The notes below the pieces were generated by a model that ran no database searches, was not told the origin of the DNA, and was given only the letters and a program-made list of their open reading frames with translations. From JAXGTD01 sp040775095 (GTDB lineage: Bacteria > Pseudomonadota > Gammaproteobacteria > Chromatiales > Chromatiaceae), in NCBI GenBank assembly GCA_040775095.1, contig JAXGTD010000003.1, positions 29,722-93,721 of the forward strand: a stretch of DNA of 64,000 bases, read 5' to 3'. Below are positions 37,181 to 48,791 of this stretch, in pieces. How positions within the stretch are numbered: position 1 is the stretch's first letter; every line of letters starts with the position of its first letter. The translations under genes and the position numbers were made by a program.

Positions 37181-37297
37181 TCGTCCTGGAAACGGCGGCT
37201 GGACGGTCCCCGGGGTGCGCACCGTTGGGGGTCATGGCGCCTCTCACCCTTGGGGTGGACCGGCGGGAGCCATGTTAGCGCAATCAAAGCAATAGCT
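37181..37297. repeat. Dispersed intergenic element, copy B
   Basis: Related to 394-513. Conserved pieces run in the same order: GGAAAC, TGGACGG, CCCC, GGGTGC, GCGCC, TCACCC, GGTG, CCG, CGG, GTTA and AGCT. Helix CGGTCC (37204-37209) pairs with GGACCG (37257-37262), enclosing CACC/GGTG (37245-37248, 37254-37257). It lies just before nadK on the plus strand and upstream of CIRCE/hrcA on the minus strand. Confidence 0.6.
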
Positions 37298-37309
37298 TGT
37301 CCCGCGCGT

Positions 37310-38281
37310 GTGGCGGTCGGCCGCCGTTTCGAGGATCATCGCTGCCGAACCGTTCGCCCGGACCCGGGCGTCACCCTCCGGATCGCATCGTCCGCTAGGG
37401 CTCCGTTTCACACCGTCGGCATCATCGGCAAGCAGCAAGGCGACCCCCGGGTCATCGCCACGACCAGGCGCCTGGTCGCGCACTTGAAACGGCGCGGCAT
37501 CGATACGTTCTTCGACCCCGCCACGGCGGAGCTGGCACCGACAGCAGCCGCCCGGATGGAGATCGCCGAGCTGGGCCGGCGCTGCGACCTGATCGTCGTC
37601 GTCGGCGGCGATGGCACCCTGCTGCACGCGGCCCGCGAGATGGCCGTGTTCAACGTGCCATTGGTGGGGATCAACCTCGGCCGACTCGGATTCCTGGTGG
37701 ACGTGTCGCCCGAGGACATCGAGCGGCGCCTCGACCAAATCCTCGGCGGGGCCTACGAGGCCGATGAGCGCCGCCTTCTCGAGGTCCGTCTCGACGGCGG
37801 CAGCCAGGTCGAGCTCGCGGTCAACGACATCGTGCTCCATAAGTGGAACACCGTGCGCATGATCGAGCTCGAGACCTATATCGATGGGCGTTTCGTCAAT
37901 GCCCAGCGCTCCGACGGCATCATCGTCGCAACCCCCACCGGCTCCACCGCCTATGCGCTATCCGGCGGCGGACCGCTGCTGCATCCGAGCTTGGACGCGT
38001 TGTTGCTGGTGCCGATCTGCCCGCATACGTTGAGCAACCGGCCGCTGGTGGTGGCGGGCGAGAGCCAGATCGAGATGCGGATCTGCAACTTCGAGCCTGA
38101 CCTGGTACGGCTGACCTGCGATGGCCAGACCGACCTGCCGCTGGCGGCAAACGCCCCGGTACGTATCGCCCGCAGCCCGCATCGGATCCGTTTGCTCCAC
38201 CCCCCGGGTCATGACCACTACCGTATCCTGCGCGCCAAGCTCGGCTGGGGCGGACACCCACACACGGATCGGCCATGCTGA
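37310..38281 (+). CDS. nadK: NAD kinase
   Basis: A protein of up to 323 residues that phosphorylates NAD to NADP. Core motifs are present: TVGIIGKQQ, VVGGDGTLLHAAR (GGDGT), LGFLVD, AVNDIVLH and GIIVATPTGSTAYALSGGGP. The N-terminus is uncertain, because no ATG precedes TVGIIGK closely in frame; GTG 37310 is the nearest usable start, giving a 40-residue lead. The end overlaps recN by seven bases. Confidence 0.9.
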   Translation: MAVGRRFEDHRCRTVRPDPGVTLRIASSARAPFHTVGIIGKQQGDPRVIATTRRLVAHLKRRGIDTFFDPATAELAPTAAARMEIAELGRRCDLIVVVGGDGTLLHAAREMAVFNVPLVGINLGRLGFLVDVSPEDIERRLDQILGGAYEADERRLLEVRLDGGSQVELAVNDIVLHKWNTVRMIELETYIDGRFVNAQRSDGIIVATPTGSTAYALSGGGPLLHPSLDALLLVPICPHTLSNRPLVVAGESQIEMRICNFEPDLVRLTCDGQTDLPLAANAPVRIARSPHRIRLLHPPGHDHYRILRAKLGWGGHPHTDRPC

Positions 38282-39954
38282 CCCACATCGTCGTCAAGGA
38301 TCTGGTCATCGTCAGCACCCTGGAGCTGGAGCTGGGCCCCGGCATGACCGCCCTCACCGGCGAGACCGGCGCGGGCAAGTCCATCTTGATCGATGCCGTC
38401 GGCCTGACCCTCGGCGACAAGGCCGACGCCAGCATGATCCGCGCCGGCTGCGACCGCGCCGAGGTCAGTGCCGCCTTCGACCTCGGCCGTTGCCCGGAGG
38501 CCCTTGCGTGGCTGCGCCAGCAGGAGCTGGACGACGGCGACGAATGCGTCGTGCGCCGCGTGCTGGCGCGAGGCGGTCGCGCCCGCGCCTTCATCAACGG
38601 CCGTAGCGTCGGCAGCGCCCAACTGTCGGCCCTCGGCGACCTGCTCGTCGACATCCACGGACAGCATGCGCACCAGTCGCTGTTGCGCCCCGCGGCGCAG
38701 CGTGGCCTGCTCGACGGCTACGGCGGCCACCAGGACCTCGCGGCCGAGGTCGCCGGCGACTGGCAACGCTTCCGTGACCTCGACACCCGCTGGCACAGGC
38801 TGACCGCGGCGCGAGAGGCACGCGAGGCCCGGCTGGAGCTGCTGCGATTCCAGGTCGGCGAGCTCGACGGCCTCGCGCTGGTGGAGGGCGAGTTGGACGC
38901 CCTCGATGGCGAACAGCGCCGGCTGGCCAACCTCGGGAAGCTGCAGCAGACCACGGCCGCAATGCTCGAGCTGTTCTCCGAGGGCGAGCCGGCTCTGCGC
39001 GACCAGCTCGGCCACGCCGGCGGGGAGCTGGCAGACCTTGCGGCAATCGATCCCCGGCTGTGCGAGACCCACGAGCTGATCGATGGGGCCACTGTCCAGG
39101 TCGAGGAGGCCGCGTCGAACCTGCGCCAATACCTCGACGACCTCGACATGGACCCGGCCCAGCTCGCGCAGATCGAGGACCGGCTGAGCCGCATCCACGA
39201 GATGGCGCGCAAGTACCGGGTGCTTCCGCAACAGCTCCCTGAGACGCTGCAGGACCTGCGAACCGAGCTGGCCGAGCTGGAACAGGCTGCCGGCAGCCTC
39301 GACGCACTCGCCGGCGAGCGCGAGGCGGCCAGATCGGCGTTCATGAATCACGCCGCGGCGCTCACCCGGGCCCGCCGCCAGGCGGCCGAGCGGCTCGGCA
39401 CCACCGTAACCGCCGCAATGCAGGGGTTGGGCATGGTCGGTGGAGAGCTCGCCATCGGCGTCGACACCGGTGACGAGGCAAGCGCCGGGGCCCACGGGCT
39501 GGACGCCGTCGTGTTCCAGGTCAGCGCCAATCCGGGCCAGCCCCTGCAGCCGCTGGCCAAGGTCGCCTCGGGTGGCGAGCTCTCACGCATCAGCCTGGCC
39601 ATCCAGGTGGCCACCGCCGAGTGCGGCAGCATCCCGACGCTGGTCTTCGACGAGGTCGACGTCGGCATCGGCGGCGGGATTGCGGAGATCGTCGGTCGGC
39701 TGCTGCGCCGCCTCGGTGAATCCCGCCAGGTGCTGTGCGTGACCCACCTGCCGCAGGTCGCGGCCCAGGCCCACGGCCAGCTGCAGGTACGCAAACGCGC
39801 GCTCGATGGCCAGACCTACACCGAGATCACACCCCTTGCTGCCAAACAGCGCATCGAGGAGATCGCCCGCATGCTCGGCGGGACCGAGATCACGCCGACC
39901 ACCCGTGCCCATGCCGCCGAGATGCTCGGGGCCCCCATCGACGATCCGGGCTGA
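38275..39954 (+). CDS. recN: DNA repair protein RecN
   Basis: A 559-residue SMC-like ATPase for double-strand-break repair. Walker A is GETGAGKS (about residues 28-35), a coiled-coil middle (about 180-350) and the signature ASGGELSRISLAIQ and Walker B TLVFDEVDVGIGGGIAEIVG follow. The start ATG lies inside the nadK stop (ATGCTGA). Head-tail layout nadK-recN is typical of gammaproteobacteria. Confidence 0.97.
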   Translation: MLTHIVVKDLVIVSTLELELGPGMTALTGETGAGKSILIDAVGLTLGDKADASMIRAGCDRAEVSAAFDLGRCPEALAWLRQQELDDGDECVVRRVLARGGRARAFINGRSVGSAQLSALGDLLVDIHGQHAHQSLLRPAAQRGLLDGYGGHQDLAAEVAGDWQRFRDLDTRWHRLTAAREAREARLELLRFQVGELDGLALVEGELDALDGEQRRLANLGKLQQTTAAMLELFSEGEPALRDQLGHAGGELADLAAIDPRLCETHELIDGATVQVEEAASNLRQYLDDLDMDPAQLAQIEDRLSRIHEMARKYRVLPQQLPETLQDLRTELAELEQAAGSLDALAGEREAARSAFMNHAAALTRARRQAAERLGTTVTAAMQGLGMVGGELAIGVDTGDEASAGAHGLDAVVFQVSANPGQPLQPLAKVASGGELSRISLAIQVATAECGSIPTLVFDEVDVGIGGGIAEIVGRLLRRLGESRQVLCVTHLPQVAAQAHGQLQVRKRALDGQTYTEITPLAAKQRIEEIARMLGGTEITPTTRAHAAEMLGAPIDDPG

Positions 39955-40117
39955 TCCAAGAACAGGGGATTCCCCCCGCGCGCCCCGCGGCACGGACCCG
40001 TGGGCGGGGCGTGCGGGGCGCCCCGCGCCGCGACCCTTTCCACCCAAGCCCAGTCGCCCCGCGGAGCGGGCCTCCCACAAGCCTCCCACGCGGTCACCTG
40101 CAGGAGCCGACAGACCC

Positions 40118-41074
40118 CTACCCCAACCAGGCGACCACCACCGGAATGCTGCCCATCGCCAGCAGTGTGGTGGCGAGGACCAGGGATGCGGCAAGCTGCG
40201 GATCACAGTTGTGCTCGCGGCAGAAAATGGCCGGCAGCGTCGCCACCGGCGCGGCCCCCTGCAGGATCAGGGACTCACCCTGCAGCGGGGCCAACGCGAA
40301 CTGGTCAGACCCCAGGGCCAGATACGCGGGTTGCCCGAAGAGTTGTGCGACGGCGACGAACGCAATCAAGGGTGCCAGCTTGGCGACCGGCAGCGGACGC
40401 AGCATCAGCCCGACGGCCAATCCCACCAGTGGGACCAGCGCACCCTCGAGCTGCTTGCAGGCGGCGAACAGGACGTCCAGCGGCAGATTGCCGCCCGTGG
40501 GCAACCCCAGGCCACCCCAGGACAGCCCGGCAACGATGGCGATAAAGATCGGGGAGCGCAGATAATTGACCAGGCCCCGCGCCACCGCACCGGACTCACC
40601 CTCCTGGTGCACGCCAAAGTGGGCCGCAACCAATGGCCCGAGAATGAATACAGGCACGCCGACACCGAGCTCGGCAATGAGCACCGTCTCCTCGATGCCG
40701 GGGTCGTGGGGATAGACGATCTCCACCAGCGCAATGCCGAGGAACGCGGCCGATGTGAAGCCGGTGCACAGCACCAGTGCCCCCAGGCTGGCGCGCGGCA
40801 GCCGAAAGACCCAGCGCCCCGCGACGTAGCCAACCGCCATCAACAGCAGGCTGCTGGAGAACATCAGCGCCGGGGCATCCAGCATCTCGGGGGTGATCCG
40901 GTGCACGGCGAGGTGGCTGAACACCAGCGCCGGCAGGATCAGCTGGGTGATCGTCTTGGCGAAGATCCCGGCGTGTTGTTCGGTCAACAACCCGCCGCTG
41001 CGCAGCAGAATCGCGGCACCAAACAGCACGGTCATCAACAGCATCGACTCGGCAGCGCGCAGCGTCAGATCCAT
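40118..41074 (-). CDS. AEC-family (auxin efflux carrier-like) transporter
   Basis: A 318-residue inner-membrane protein with about ten helices, in two five-helix halves. N-terminal half has LGALVLCTGFTSAAFLGIAL; the C-terminal half has QGAAPVATLPAIF, the conserved AEC helix segment. Bacterial relatives export organic acids such as malate; no close neighbour fixes the substrate. It is convergent with recN. Confidence 0.88.
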   Translation of the reverse strand: MDLTLRAAESMLLMTVLFGAAILLRSGGLLTEQHAGIFAKTITQLILPALVFSHLAVHRITPEMLDAPALMFSSSLLLMAVGYVAGRWVFRLPRASLGALVLCTGFTSAAFLGIALVEIVYPHDPGIEETVLIAELGVGVPVFILGPLVAAHFGVHQEGESGAVARGLVNYLRSPIFIAIVAGLSWGGLGLPTGGNLPLDVLFAACKQLEGALVPLVGLAVGLMLRPLPVAKLAPLIAFVAVAQLFGQPAYLALGSDQFALAPLQGESLILQGAAPVATLPAIFCREHNCDPQLAASLVLATTLLAMGSIPVVVAWLG

Positions 41075-41690
41075 GGCCCCACTCTCGTGTTCGGGATGAA
41101 ACCGTCAGATTGCCCAGCAGACGCTGGAACGCCGGAACCCGGAAGCGACCCGAGGTACGGGCTGCGAAACCGCGATCACTCACGCGTCCCTGTCAGCGAC
41201 TCCCGACCAGAATGGCCTCGGGCAGGCGCAGCGGAATCTCACACCGGGCGGTCCTGTCCGCGAGCCGGGGCCATTGGACAGATCCGCTTCGGCGCGTGCC
41301 TCCCGACCGGCGCCCGGGCGATGCGGCCTTTCCGATTGAGGCACTCCGAGACCGTTGCGGCAAACCGCGTCATGATGCGCGCGAAAACCGGGTGTTATCG
41401 GCATTGAAGCCAGTGTAGTGGCGATCTGTCGGGCCGACAACGCCCACCCGCGCTGGCGGTTTGCGCGCGCTCTCCGCGGCCGTCGGCACCCGGGCTGGAT
41501 CCGAGACCCGATGCGCCGGATCTGCCATGATGGGCGCGGACGAGACCCCGTTTTCGCATGACAAGGAGCGGAACAGCCACCTTCCCTACGCTTCGTCGGC
41601 GATGAGGCGGCTTGGCGATCGCTGCACGCCAGGCGCTGGCTCCATCAACGGGAGCACGATTCAGACGCCCTGGCCAGAGGAAACCAACCC
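41075..41690. other. Intergenic stretch with no supported gene
   Basis: About 616 bp of divergent promoter region between the AEC gene and the DUF389 gene. Several short frames on both strands show no recognisable family. Nothing structured was noticed. Confidence 0.45.
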
Positions 41691-42686
41691 ATGCGCATCG
41701 TTGAAGTCATCGCGGATTCCGGCAACGCCGATACGCTTGCCGGCATCGCCGAGCACTATGATGTGGTCGATTTCTGGTGGAGTGTCGACAACGAGGATGG
41801 TCGCCGCAGCTTCCGTATGCTGGTACCCGACGAGACCCGCCAGGGCGTGGTCGACGCCCTGCAGAGCCTGCTCGGTGCCGCCGAGGGCGCTCGTGTCATC
41901 ATCCTGCCGGTGGATGCCGTCTGGCCGCGGCCCAAGGACGACGAGGACGAAGAGGGGCGGCGACGCAAGGCCATGGTGGCCACGCGCGAGGAGCTCAGCG
42001 GCGAGATCGGGAAAGGGGCACGGCTGGACAGCACCTTTGTCCTGTTGACCTGCCTGTCCACCCTGGTCGCGGCCATCGGCCTCGCCGAGGACGATGTGGC
42101 CGTTGTGGTCGGCGCGATGGTGATCGCCCCCCTGCTCGGTCCCAATATCGCCTTTGCCTTTGCAGCGTCCCTGGGGGACCGGCGGCTGATGTGGCAGGCG
42201 CTCAAGACGAGCCTCGCGGGTCTGTCGCTTGCGCTGGCACTGTCTTTCGGCATTGGGCTTGTCTGGCCGGTGAACCTGGCCAGTCACGAACTGATGGCGC
42301 GCACCGACGTCGGAATGGGCGGAGTCGTCCTCGCCCTGGCGTCCGGCGCGGCCGCGGTGGTGTCGCTCACCACGGGGCTGGCGACTGCACTGGTCGGCGT
42401 CATGGTCGCCGTTGCCCTGCTTCCGCCCACGGCGACCATCGGCATGATGATTGGCAGCGGCCAGACCCAGCTTGCGGCTGGGGCCGCCCTGCTGCTGGCC
42501 GTGAACGTGGTCTGCGTCCTGCTCGCCGCCATGGTGGCCTTCCTGCTCAGGGGCGTCAGGCCCAGAACCTGGCTCGAGCGGAATCGGGCCAGGCAGTCGA
42601 TGGCCGTCTACCTGACCCTGTGGGCGACGCTGTTGCTGATACTGGTGGGCGTCATCCTCGTGCGCGATACGGTGCTTGGCCTGTAG
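41691..42686 (+). CDS. DUF389 / TIGR00341 membrane protein
   Basis: A 331-residue protein. An N-terminal soluble domain (residues 1-100; MRIVEVIADSGNADTL then DFWWSVDN) and an acidic linker EDEEGRRR precede eight hydrophobic helices carrying the family's VVGAMVIAPLLGPNIAFAF and VGVMVAVALLPPTATIGMMIG. Function is unknown; it may be a transporter. No adjacent operon partner. Confidence 0.9.
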   Translation: MRIVEVIADSGNADTLAGIAEHYDVVDFWWSVDNEDGRRSFRMLVPDETRQGVVDALQSLLGAAEGARVIILPVDAVWPRPKDDEDEEGRRRKAMVATREELSGEIGKGARLDSTFVLLTCLSTLVAAIGLAEDDVAVVVGAMVIAPLLGPNIAFAFAASLGDRRLMWQALKTSLAGLSLALALSFGIGLVWPVNLASHELMARTDVGMGGVVLALASGAAAVVSLTTGLATALVGVMVAVALLPPTATIGMMIGSGQTQLAAGAALLLAVNVVCVLLAAMVAFLLRGVRPRTWLERNRARQSMAVYLTLWATLLLILVGVILVRDTVLGL

Positions 42687-42890
42687 CGTCCAGGCGATGC
42701 CCAGCCCAAGCAGCAAGGCTCAATAGCTCGGGGGCGCCGATTCAGTCCATCCGCGGACCGCCACGGCTGACAATCCACACCGCGCGATGCCTAGAACGCG
42801 GCTTGCGTGGCCCCACGGGACGGCATTGGATCGGCGTTGGCGTAGGCCGGCGCCGCCGTGCGCGGCGCCGACCAAAGGGTTGCGTTGGCC

Positions 42891-44816
<1,926 letters not shown>

Positions 44817-45051
44817 GGGTCTGGATTCACCTTGCGGTTCAGTTGAATGGAATGGTTGGGTTCGGATCGGGGCCATCGGGGCTTCGAACACCGGGCGAAA
44901 GGGGACGCGCCGGCGGAGCGAGGCCGAAATCCGTCATTGTCGCACGCCTTGCACCGGCTACAATCGCCCATTCAGCGATCTTTGTCGGCACAGTCTTGTT
45001 CAGCGCGAATGTCGATAGAGGCAAATCAACTCGATTTCAAGGGCTTTGAAG

Positions 45052-46686
45052 ATGGAAGCAATCGTTGTCAACACCACGCCGTTCGATGGTCAGAAGCCGG
45101 GAACATCGGGCCTGCGCAAGAAGGTCACGACCTTTCAGCAGCCGCATTACCTGGAGAACTTCGTGCAGGCCATCTTCGATACCCAGACCGGACTGCGTGG
45201 CGGCACGCTCGTTGTCGGCGGTGACGGGCGCTTCTACAACCGCGACGCGATCCAGGTGATCCTGCGCATGGCGGCGGCGAACGGCGTCGCCAAGGTCCTG
45301 GTCGGTCGGGGAGGCATCCTGTCGACACCGGCGGCATCCTGTGTCATCCGCAAGTACGGCACCCAGGGCGGGATCATTCTCTCGGCAAGCCACAATCCGG
45401 GCGGGCCGGACGAGGACTTCGGCATCAAGTTCAACATCGGCGCCGGCGGGCCAGCGCCGGAGTCGGTCACCGACGCGATGTTCGAGCGCACCCGCACCAT
45501 CGACCGTTATCTGACCGTCGAGACCGACCCCATCAACCTGGATCAGGTCGGCGAGGCAAGGCTCGGGGACATGGCCGTCGCGGTCATCGATCCGGTTGCC
45601 GACTACGCCGACCTGATGGAGTCGCTGTTCGACTTCAACGCCATCCATCAGTTGTTCAACTCCGGGAGCTTCCGCATGCGCTTCGATGCCATGCATGCGG
45701 TGACAGGCCCCTACGCGACCGAGATCCTGGAAAATCGCCTCGGCGCCGAGCCCGGCACCGTGATGAATGGCGTCCCGCTGGAAGACTTCGGCCACGGCCA
45801 CCCGGACCCGAACCTGGTCCACGCCCACGATCTGGTCGAGCTGACCCGCGGTGCCGGCGGCCTGGACTTCGGCGCCGCCTCCGACGGCGACGGTGACCGC
45901 AACATGATCCTCGGCAAGGACTTTTTTGTCACCCCCAGCGACAGCCTGGCGGTGCTGGCCGCCAACGCCCACCTCACGCCGGGGTATCGCGGCGGAATCA
46001 CGGGCGTGGCCCGTTCCATGCCCACCAGTCAGGCCGCGGACCGCGTCGCCGAGGCCCTTGGCGTCAGTTGTTACGAGACCCCCACTGGCTGGAAGTTCTT
46101 CGGCAACCTGCTCGACGCGGGCCGCATCACGCTGTGCGGCGAGGAGAGTTTCGGGACCGGATCGGACCACGTCCGCGAGAAGGATGGCCTCTGGGCCGTG
46201 CTCTTCTGGCTCAACCTGCTCGCCACACGGCGCCAGTCCGTCGGTGAGATCGTGCGCGAGCACTGGCGCCGCTTCGGGCGCAACTTCTATACCCGCCACG
46301 ATTACGAGGCGGTCGACAGTGAGTCCGCGCAAGGCCTCGTAGACCACCTGGGCATCCTGTTGCCGAGCCTGCCCGGCACGCGCCTGGGCGACTACACCGT
46401 CGCCTACGCCGACGACTTCTCGTATACCGACCCGGTCGATGGCAGCGTCTCGGACAAGCAAGGTATCCGCATTGGCTTCGAGGACGGCTCGCGCATCGTC
46501 ATGCGCCTGTCCGGCACCGGCACCCAGGGTGCAACACTGCGGGTCTATATCGAGCGATACGAGGCCGCCCCCGACAGGCACGAGCAGCCCGTGCAGGAGG
46601 CCTTGGCACCGCTGATCCTGATCGCCCGCGAGCTGGCGCAGATCGAGGCGCGCACGGGTCGCGCCGAACCGGACGTGGTGACCTGA
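45052..46686 (+). CDS. pgm: Phosphoglucomutase (alpha-D-glucose phosphate-specific)
   Basis: A 544-residue enzyme interconverting glucose-1- and glucose-6-phosphate, central to glycogen and sugar-nucleotide synthesis. N-terminal VNTTPFDGQKPGTSGLR, catalytic Ser in SASHNPGGPDEDFG (about residues 115-128), metal loop DGDGDRN and sugar-binding CGEESFG are all there. The C-terminal RLSGTGTQGATLRVYIE binds phosphate. ATG 45052 fits the family; a TTG lies two codons upstream. Confidence 0.97.
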   Translation: MEAIVVNTTPFDGQKPGTSGLRKKVTTFQQPHYLENFVQAIFDTQTGLRGGTLVVGGDGRFYNRDAIQVILRMAAANGVAKVLVGRGGILSTPAASCVIRKYGTQGGIILSASHNPGGPDEDFGIKFNIGAGGPAPESVTDAMFERTRTIDRYLTVETDPINLDQVGEARLGDMAVAVIDPVADYADLMESLFDFNAIHQLFNSGSFRMRFDAMHAVTGPYATEILENRLGAEPGTVMNGVPLEDFGHGHPDPNLVHAHDLVELTRGAGGLDFGAASDGDGDRNMILGKDFFVTPSDSLAVLAANAHLTPGYRGGITGVARSMPTSQAADRVAEALGVSCYETPTGWKFFGNLLDAGRITLCGEESFGTGSDHVREKDGLWAVLFWLNLLATRRQSVGEIVREHWRRFGRNFYTRHDYEAVDSESAQGLVDHLGILLPSLPGTRLGDYTVAYADDFSYTDPVDGSVSDKQGIRIGFEDGSRIVMRLSGTGTQGATLRVYIERYEAAPDRHEQPVQEALAPLILIARELAQIEARTGRAEPDVVT

Positions 46687-46709
46687 CCGGTCAACGCCAG
46701 TGGCCTGAC

Positions 46710-46726
46710 GCCGGCCCTTGGCCGGC
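46710..46726. terminator. GC hairpin after pgm
   Basis: GCCGGCC-CTT-GGCCGGC is a perfect 7-bp stem, 24 bases after the pgm stop. There is no T run, so efficient intrinsic termination is uncertain. Convergent with the minus-strand remnant and MOSC gene. Confidence 0.35.
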
Positions 46727-46789
46727 TACTCGTCCCAATGGACCTCCAGCGCGGTGACATTGGTCCGGCCCCTTCTCGGCGTCACCGCG

Positions 46790-46927
46790 CTACTCGGCCT
46801 CGGTTTCGATGATCACACCCAGATCAGCCGTGGCCGGGATCGATCTCGCCGAGGCCCCAAGCGCCGCCAGCCCGAGTCCGATCGGGGTCACCGCGATGCG
46901 GGTGTCGCCAAGGTAGCGCGTTTCCAT
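46790..46927 (-). pseudogene. Decayed aldo/keto reductase N-terminus
   Basis: A 45-codon frame begins METRYLGDTRIAVTPIGLGL and AALG, the classic first strand of aldo/keto reductases. The frame then drifts: one reading frame over gives GEIDPGHG, and back in the first frame ADLG, matching the family's G-YINLGHADDLG segment through two compensating shifts. It then stops, and the barrel is missing. The best reading is a pseudogene relic between pgm and the MOSC gene; a small functional protein is less likely. Confidence 0.45.
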
Positions 46928-46977
46928 CAGCAGGTCCGTGCGTCTGTTGCCATCGCGTCGTGGGGGCCCCAGCCGGC

Positions 46978-47562
46978 TCAGTCGGTGCCCGCGCGCGGCT
47001 TTCCGAAAAACCGCACCCGATCCCCGACGCGGATCAGCCCGCCCTCGATCACCCGCGCGGTCAGCCCACCATGACCGCGCATCGCATTGTAGCCGCCGGG
47101 GCCGAGCTCTTGCTCCATTCGCGAGCAGGGATGGGCCAGGCCAGAACCCTCCAACACGGCCTCGCCGATCTGGAAGAGCCGGTCCTTCAGCGCCAGCAGA
47201 TTGATGCCGGCAACAACGATGTTGCGCCGCAGCCGCGCGGGTGCGATGCGCCCTTGCCCGACCAGGGCGCCGATCACCGCGAGGTGCTCGGCCTGGATCA
47301 GCGTTACCTGACGCGTGCCGGCACCCGACCCGCCCCCGGCGCGCGCGGCGAAGTGATCGCCCTCCAGACCAAGGCCCGCGAGCGCCCGCGCCTGCTCGAC
47401 TGACAACACCCGGCCCCGTTTCGCCGGTCGCAGACCGAGCCACTCGACCCGCCCGGCGCGCGGGAAGCAACCGAGCAAGGCATCGAGCGCGGTATCGGCC
47501 TCGGGGTCGATGGTCGCGGCTCGTGGTCGCTCGCCAGGGGTCTCGTTGGAATCCGTCCTCAT
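46978..47562 (-). CDS. MOSC-domain protein (molybdenum cofactor sulfurase C-terminal-like)
   Basis: A 194-residue protein with a MOSC domain: VEWLGLRPAKRGRVLSVEQA, GLEGDHFA, TLIQAEHL, LRRNIVVAGINL and GHGGLTARVIEGGLIRVGDRV. The expected conserved Cys is seen in LAHPCSRME. Such proteins (YiiM/YuaD type) are linked to sulfur-carrying molybdenum cofactor or detoxification reactions. The Cys and the EGDHFA segment match the family. ATG 47562 was chosen over 47610. Confidence 0.88.
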   Translation of the reverse strand: MRTDSNETPGERPRAATIDPEADTALDALLGCFPRAGRVEWLGLRPAKRGRVLSVEQARALAGLGLEGDHFAARAGGGSGAGTRQVTLIQAEHLAVIGALVGQGRIAPARLRRNIVVAGINLLALKDRLFQIGEAVLEGSGLAHPCSRMEQELGPGGYNAMRGHGGLTARVIEGGLIRVGDRVRFFGKPRAGTD

Positions 47563-47688
47563 CGGAGCTGTTCCGACAACGGGCGCCGCAAACGCGTGCG
47601 CGCATACCACCCCCGCCGTTGTGCTGCGCTAAGATGGCGCCCATCTCGAGCGTGTCGAAGCACGCCGCCGCGGGAGCCGCTACTGAAG

Positions 47689-48561
47689 ATGCGCAGGGCC
47701 ATTCGCTTTCTCATCCTCGGCTGCCTGACCGTAACACTCACGGCGGGCTGCAGCCGCATACAGCTCGCCTACAACGCGGCGGACTTTCTCCTCGAGCGCT
47801 ACGCCGATGATTACCTGTCGCTCGATGCTGCCCAGCTGGACCAGTGGCGGCCAACCTTGACGGCCGCGCTGGACCGTCATCGCCTGGACGAGCTGCCCTA
47901 TCTCGCGGCCTTTTTCAATTCCGCGCTCGAGGATACCAGGCAGGGGTTCAATGCCGAAAACGTGGGTTGCCTGCTCGACCAGGCCGAGGTGATCTACGAG
48001 CGCCAGTTCCGGCTCGCCTCGGCCGCCGTGGCGCCGCTGCTCGCCGATCTCACGAAGGCCCAGATCGACGCGCTGCAGCGCGATTTCTACAAAGAGGCGC
48101 GCGCCGACGCCTCCGACGACGAGCCCGCCAGTGTCGCGAAGCGCATGCGCAAACGCGCCAGGCGCTACGAGGACAACATGCAATGGTGGATCGGCGACCT
48201 GACCCCCGGACAGAAGCAGATCGTCGACGACGTGACGCGGTCCATGCCAGACTCGGCCCGCGCCTGGTACGACTATCGCGACGCGCAACGACAGGCGCTG
48301 ATCCGGCTGCTGCGGCAGGGGGCCGGGGCGCGGCGAATCGAGGCGTTCATGGCCAGCTGGCTGGTGGAATACCGCGACCTTCCCCCCACGCTGCGCAACG
48401 CGCACCGATCCCTTCGCCGAGGCCTGACCGACCTCATGGTCCGGCTCGACCCCACCCTGACGCCGGCGCAGCGACAGCGACTGATCCAGCGCCTGACGGC
48501 GCTGCGCGACGACTTCATGGCCCTGCAAAAGCGGCCGCGAATGGCCCCGACGGCGTGCTAA
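47689..48561 (+). CDS. DUF6279-type lipoprotein
   Basis: A 290-residue, mostly helical lipoprotein with lipobox LTAGC (Cys21) right after a short signal. It carries SRIQLAYNAADFLLERYADDYLSLD, the family start, and DDVTRSMPDSARAWYDYRDAQR. Function is unknown; relatives are outer-membrane lipoproteins. ATG 47689 is the only start giving a signal peptide. First gene of a seven-gene plus-strand run. Confidence 0.85.
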   Translation: MRRAIRFLILGCLTVTLTAGCSRIQLAYNAADFLLERYADDYLSLDAAQLDQWRPTLTAALDRHRLDELPYLAAFFNSALEDTRQGFNAENVGCLLDQAEVIYERQFRLASAAVAPLLADLTKAQIDALQRDFYKEARADASDDEPASVAKRMRKRARRYEDNMQWWIGDLTPGQKQIVDDVTRSMPDSARAWYDYRDAQRQALIRLLRQGAGARRIEAFMASWLVEYRDLPPTLRNAHRSLRRGLTDLMVRLDPTLTPAQRQRLIQRLTALRDDFMALQKRPRMAPTAC

Positions 48562-48791
48562 GGTCCTTCGCCCACGGCTGATATCAGGTATTTCCCGCCG
48601 GGCCACGCGGGGCCGGGTCGTCTCGACCGCCGCCAGCGCTTGAGAATGAGGCCGACCCGGTGCCCAATGGGCAATGGATCGGCGTCCTGCCGGAGGCAAA
48701 GGCCCCGGCATCGGCATCGGCCGCTGCACCCGCGAGCGAGAAGATCGCCACCGCGGGGGAGAGACATCGTTCACCCCATGGAGACCAACCC

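Noticed and set aside
44817..45051. Sigma-32 promoter for htpG
   Set aside because: Fragments of CCCCGAT-like -10 exist but none has a CTTGAAA-like -35 at the right distance.
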